A DNA stretch of 64,000 nucleotides from contig OZ038422.1 of NCBI GenBank assembly GCA_964036155.1, positions 37,285,201 through 37,349,200 of the forward strand, given 5' to 3'. A model generated the notes under the pieces. The model was not told the DNA's origin and made no database searches. It saw only the letters and a list, made by a program, of their open reading frames with translations. The position numbers and the translations under genes were made by a program. This document shows, one piece after another, positions 59,920 to 64,000 of the stretch (position 1 is the stretch's first letter; every line of letters begins with the position of its first letter). The stretch comes from Diploscapter coronatus (Eukaryota; Nematoda; Chromadorea; Rhabditida; Rhabditidae).

Positions 59920-62900
59920 GGCTGCCAAAACAAGGATATGGTCATTCGTGGAAGAGGCAAGAATAAACAAGCAAGCAGCACAATGAAGGATTGTAGCAAT
60001 TCAATGACCTGATATGGTAATTGGCAATCAACTAGTCAACTGGATGAATTACAATCGGCAATCAGAGATGGGAAGTCCATTGTAGAGGAACTAAGGACAG
60101 GAGGATGGCATCGACAAGCTGCAGACAGAAAGATCGCATCAATCAATATAATTACCGATAAAAACATAGGAATAGGAAGACATACAGTAATGGCAACCAC
60201 TTTACGGCATATTAGAGCGATCAAATTGTGATTTCTTGGTAAATTTTATGATGCTGCGCCAAATGATTTATTTCAAAACCTCTTTTTGTCTCGTTCGCAT
60301 CCATTCTCTTCGGTTCTCCAGCCTCAAGGCTAATCTCGGCGCGTCGTCAAACACGAACTAATTCGGCTGATTTCGAGGAACCAAAATTAGAGCTAATTTA
60401 AGCTGAATCAAAGCAAAGCAAGCCGCATTGAACAACGAGATTCGGAGGAAAATAGTATGCAAAAAAGCCGAGAGATGGGATGAGAGGATTGGAGTTTTGC
60501 CAGAGGGGGAAGGCGAAAGCAAGAAGGAGAATAACAAAGGCCAGAACTGGTAGAGAGGATCAAGGAGATTTAAGCCGAGTGGATGTTGCAAAATATGAAG
60601 AACAGTTGGAGAGCGAGCAGTGAAATGCGAGAAAATAAGGAAGCAATTCTCGAAACTGCGGGAAGGGGTTTTTGACCTAAACCTAGAAACAGAAGAAAAA
60701 CTCGTTGAACTAATTCAGAATAATTCGAATTGGAGCTGCGTAATTCGACTTCAATTGACCTGCTAACTATTTCCCAATTCCGTATTTCATTCAATTCCTT
60801 AGCAGAGGCAGTAAGACTGACCGAGACATCGAGTACTCCAACTTGCTGCAGCAAATAAGTCGAATGAAAAAGAGGAAAGGGAAGAATCGAAATTCATAAA
60901 AATAAACACGAAAACAGCCCAAAACGCAATACGCAAAAACCTGACGCTATTTTGAGATTAAAGTTGCGTAAAGAAGGAAAGTGAAATGGGCGAATAATTA
61001 GAAGGAGGAAGGCAGACAATAAACAATTCGAAAGGGATGAATATGTGAACGGGAACGAATATGAAAGATGAATGAATGCACACAATAGTTAATTCGGATG
61101 AAATTCGACAATTTGCCCCCACAACGATGAATTCAGTGGGTCAGATTGGGAATGACGAAGGATGAAAAAGGAAAGCCATTAAACGGTTTATGTGAGAGAT
61201 CAGGTACAGCACATAAATAATGGAGAGACAGGAGACAGGCAGACAAAATGATGATCTCTAACAAGGGAAGAGAGAGATGCCCGAGGCGCAAGCCTGTCGC
61301 CCACAAAATTAGTGACAATTTGCGGGCAGCTGATTGATGAAAAACATGAAATCATCGGCATATCGATCGAAGGCGAAAAACATAATTAACCGATAATTGG
61401 GGGGCTGTTAATTGGGCTGATACTGTAAAGGAGAAAGGGAAGAGAAGGAGGGAAGATGATAGGGAGACAGAAGCAGAAGCAGAAGCAGAACAAGCAAAAC
61501 AGGCGGTCAGCTGTGATACAAATGATAGGAGAGGAGAAGCGACAGATGATTACGGTTGTCATGCAGAACAAGTGAAAAGAATAATAGTTTGGCAGCATGA
61601 CACAAGAAATTAGCATCGATAAATGAAGGGGGGGAAGAGAAGAATACGGCAGTGGATGAAGTGAAGCCCGCTTGCAATATCACCATCAAAATTCATAAAT
61701 ATCACAGGATCATAAAGGCAAACGTAAAATTAAGAAAGTACAATACGATGAAGAATAATATAGCCTGAAACTAAGGTGAAAGAATTTGAAATCCTCCACA
61801 GCGATTGATCGAAGAATGCTAACTGATGAACGACTAACTGGGTCAAGATTTCAGATTTACTCTGCAATTCGAGAAAAGTTGGAGAAAAGAAGGGAAAAAA
61901 TAGAATGAGACCCATCAAAAGGACGATAGCCGCTAATCGTTAACGCGAATGGCCTTGTTGAGAGGCAAGCGGAAATTACGAATACACAGCTCAGAAGGAA
62001 AGTCGAAAGAAATGAACGATGGAGGTGAAAAGCTGAGAATCGAGAATCTCGAAAACTATGAATAGCAGCTGGGTGACAGACATGAATTGAATTGATTGAA
62101 TCGACAGAGACAGAGGGCAGTGCCGCAGGGTAGATCACATTGCAAACGGCAGAGGGTCGACTGTAAATGAGAAGGGAGGAGAAGGACAACAGAACTATAG
62201 GGCATGAAGACAAAGTTACTGATGAATTGTGTTGATTGAGAATCGAGAATGGAAAGGGGATGGCAAGGCGATTGCACTTTGATTGAAGGAGAAAGAGAGC
62301 AGAGAATGGTCGAATGGATGATAGAGTGACAATGTCACTGACAATGACAACGCAATCAGAAATCGTCGACAGAAAATATTTGCAGAGAGGAATGCAGCGA
62401 TATGAAATGTAAAGATACGCACTTTTTCGACTGGCTACTTGGTCAACACAGGTTCAGAAAAACGAGATATAGAAATTCACAGGTTAGAAGCAGAAGAAAC
62501 AATGAAAAGTTGAAACAAGGGGATTAGGCATTGACGATGGGGTCGATTGGCGATACGCGTGACTGAAGCATGATGAAAGGGGAGGTGAAGTAAAGGTAAT
62601 GAAGATGGAAATGCAGAAACCAACACATTCAGGGTCACTTCTCACTGCTAATTCACTCTACACCATATAACTTTATTTCCATTTCGACTTGATCCAATTT
62701 TCACTTCATTTCGATCGACGCACTGCGAACCTCGCGAAGATAAGGCATCTACAGGCAGAGGCAGAATGGAAACGCACAAAAACAGTAGCTGCGGATGGGA
62801 AGGAGGTAGATGATCGGGAAGAAATGAAGGAAAGACAGGACAAAAACTCTGCCGATTTGTGCAAAAAAGCGGACAAGACAAGTGAAAGTCGCCAGGCAGA

Positions 62901-64000
62901 AAATGCATAATCGAATGAGGAATTCGATCCTGAAAATGACCCAAATGGGCAGCTGCATGGTTGGGAATCGAGTCGAAGAGTGGAAGAATGTATACAACTC
63001 CGCATTCTTCCGGTCACTCGCAGCTCTCTCTCACTCTCTTTCTCTCTCTTCATCTCTTCACTCTTCCACATTTTTCTGTATTTTCAGTATTTTTCTTCGC
63101 ATTTTGAGTCCATTCATTGCTGTGGCTGTTTCTGCCTTAGGCTCAATGCAATACAATACTGCGCTGAATGTGAGAGAAAACGGGGAATGTGAATGTGCGA
63201 GGCGAGGCAACAAGACAGCAACCGGACGAGAAAGGAAAAAAGGACTGCAAGAAGGGAGAGGAGGGAGCTCTACAGACTCACAGCCTCACTGCTGGACTGG
63301 AGACACTGGTTTGTAGATGCAAAGAATATTCACAGACAAGGAGGGGAAACATCAAAACAGAAGCGGAAAAAATCAAGCAGAGAGGCAAATTGTTGTGTGT
63401 TCAAGTTGAGGGCCTAGCTGTGCAAATCTGACTGAGGCGGCGGGCAGAAAAGAGGAAAGTGCCTGGAGGCTCTTAGACTGAAGATGATGACGACGAAGGG
63501 ATGCAGAAAATGAAGATGAGTCAAGAGAGGATTGTCGAGAGAACAGAGAGGAGAGGAATGATTCAGAGGAATGGACTGTGTGAGCCTTCCCTCCCTTCTT
63601 ATGATATTCCAGTTACAAATTGCAGAACAAGTCCCTCATCTCGAAGATATTCATTCTTGATAAGCAAATAATCTTCTGATCAATAATGATTCAATGAAAA
63701 AGCGAAAGGGGATTACTAGCAAAGAGTCGAGGAATCCCGAGGGTAGATTTACTTGACACAATACATACAGCTGGATTAGATTGGATTACTTTTGCTCTTG
63801 ACAAGTCAATCTGGATATGCATTCTAGAATACAGAACATGTACAATGCAATGAATGAATGAAATAATTGATATCTAACAGGAAATGGGTTATTTTGACAA
63901 GTACAAATATGTTAGAGGTGCAGTTTCGGTTGAAATGAAATTTGAAAACTGCATAGTTGTCAACATCCGTAGCTGATATTTTTACGTAATGCGCATCAAC

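Larger units (their letters stand above)
57505..64000. other. 6.5-kb region without recognisable genes, purine-rich on the + strand
   Basis: This region lies upstream of the class C receptor start. From about 59500 to 63600 the + strand is dominated by A and G, so the receptor's sense strand is pyrimidine-rich. Long minus-strand frames here (for example 58145-58648 and 61857-62213) are Ser/Leu/Phe- or Ala-rich artefacts without family resemblance. Simple repeats are listed separately. The region may hold the receptor's promoter, outron or 5' leader introns, plus the flank of a gene beyond the window. Confidence 0.5.

Noticed and set aside
62882..63316. 144-residue plus-strand open frame
   Set aside because: Composition follows local CT- and GA-rich DNA; no recognisable domain.
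1..64000. tRNA, rRNA, spliced-leader RNA genes or CRISPR arrays
   Set aside because: TTCGAA-containing sites were inspected for T-loop context but none had a matching cloverleaf; no rRNA or regularly spaced repeat arrays were seen.

Overview
This window is genomic DNA from a eukaryote, almost certainly a nematode. Genes are broken into many short exons by mostly short introns whose 3' ends read (T)TTTCAG, and AATAAA poly(A) signals follow stop codons. One gene is an intact serpentine chemoreceptor of the SRE class, a family known only from nematodes. A tightly spaced gene pair with operon-like geometry and an OSM-9/OCR-type TRPV channel agree with this. I do not assign a species; introns are on average longer than in Caenorhabditis elegans. 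All gene models were assembled by hand from reading frame, splice-site phase and protein family resemblance.

Layout, left to right. (1) 2-3501 (+): 3' part of a PARN/PNLDC1-type 3'-5' exoribonuclease with a C-terminal membrane anchor. (2) 4260-12442 (-): cytosolic isoleucyl-tRNA synthetase, about 26 exons. (3) 12703-14336 (+): a TFAM-like protein with two HMG boxes, divergent from the synthetase across 260 bp, followed closely by (4) 14709-16414 (+): an ER-lumen FKBP prolyl isomerase; these two look like an operon. (5) 18852-30297 (+): Kidins220/ARMS, with ankyrin repeats, a KAP P-loop NTPase with membrane helices, and a SAM-like domain. (6) 31857-33951 (-): core-1 beta-1,3-galactosyltransferase (T-synthase). 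(7) 36063-42525 (+): TRPV channel. (8) 43227-44052 (-): small kelch-repeat protein. (9) 44505-46240 (+): SRE-class chemoreceptor. (10) 47975-57504 (-): a class C GPCR with two consecutive Venus-flytrap domains. The last 6.5 kb (57505-64000) has no gene I can support; it is strongly purine-rich on the + strand and holds several microsatellites.

There is no single functional pathway. Several genes have neuronal or sensory relatives (Kidins220, TRPV, SRE, class C GPCR); the others are housekeeping, mitochondrial, secretory or small-RNA functions.

The most notable structure outside the genes is a set of short palindromic (foldback) elements, mostly in introns. Four have exact target-site duplications readable from the sequence: two of 9 bp (28313-28403 and 41648-41784) and two of 8 bp (9114-9278, with hAT-type ends, and 52479-52576). 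Other points are the tandem-flytrap receptor, recurrent GC-AG introns, and long pyrimidine-rich sense-strand leaders in front of Kidins220 and the class C receptor. I did not find a convincing wholly new multi-gene system.
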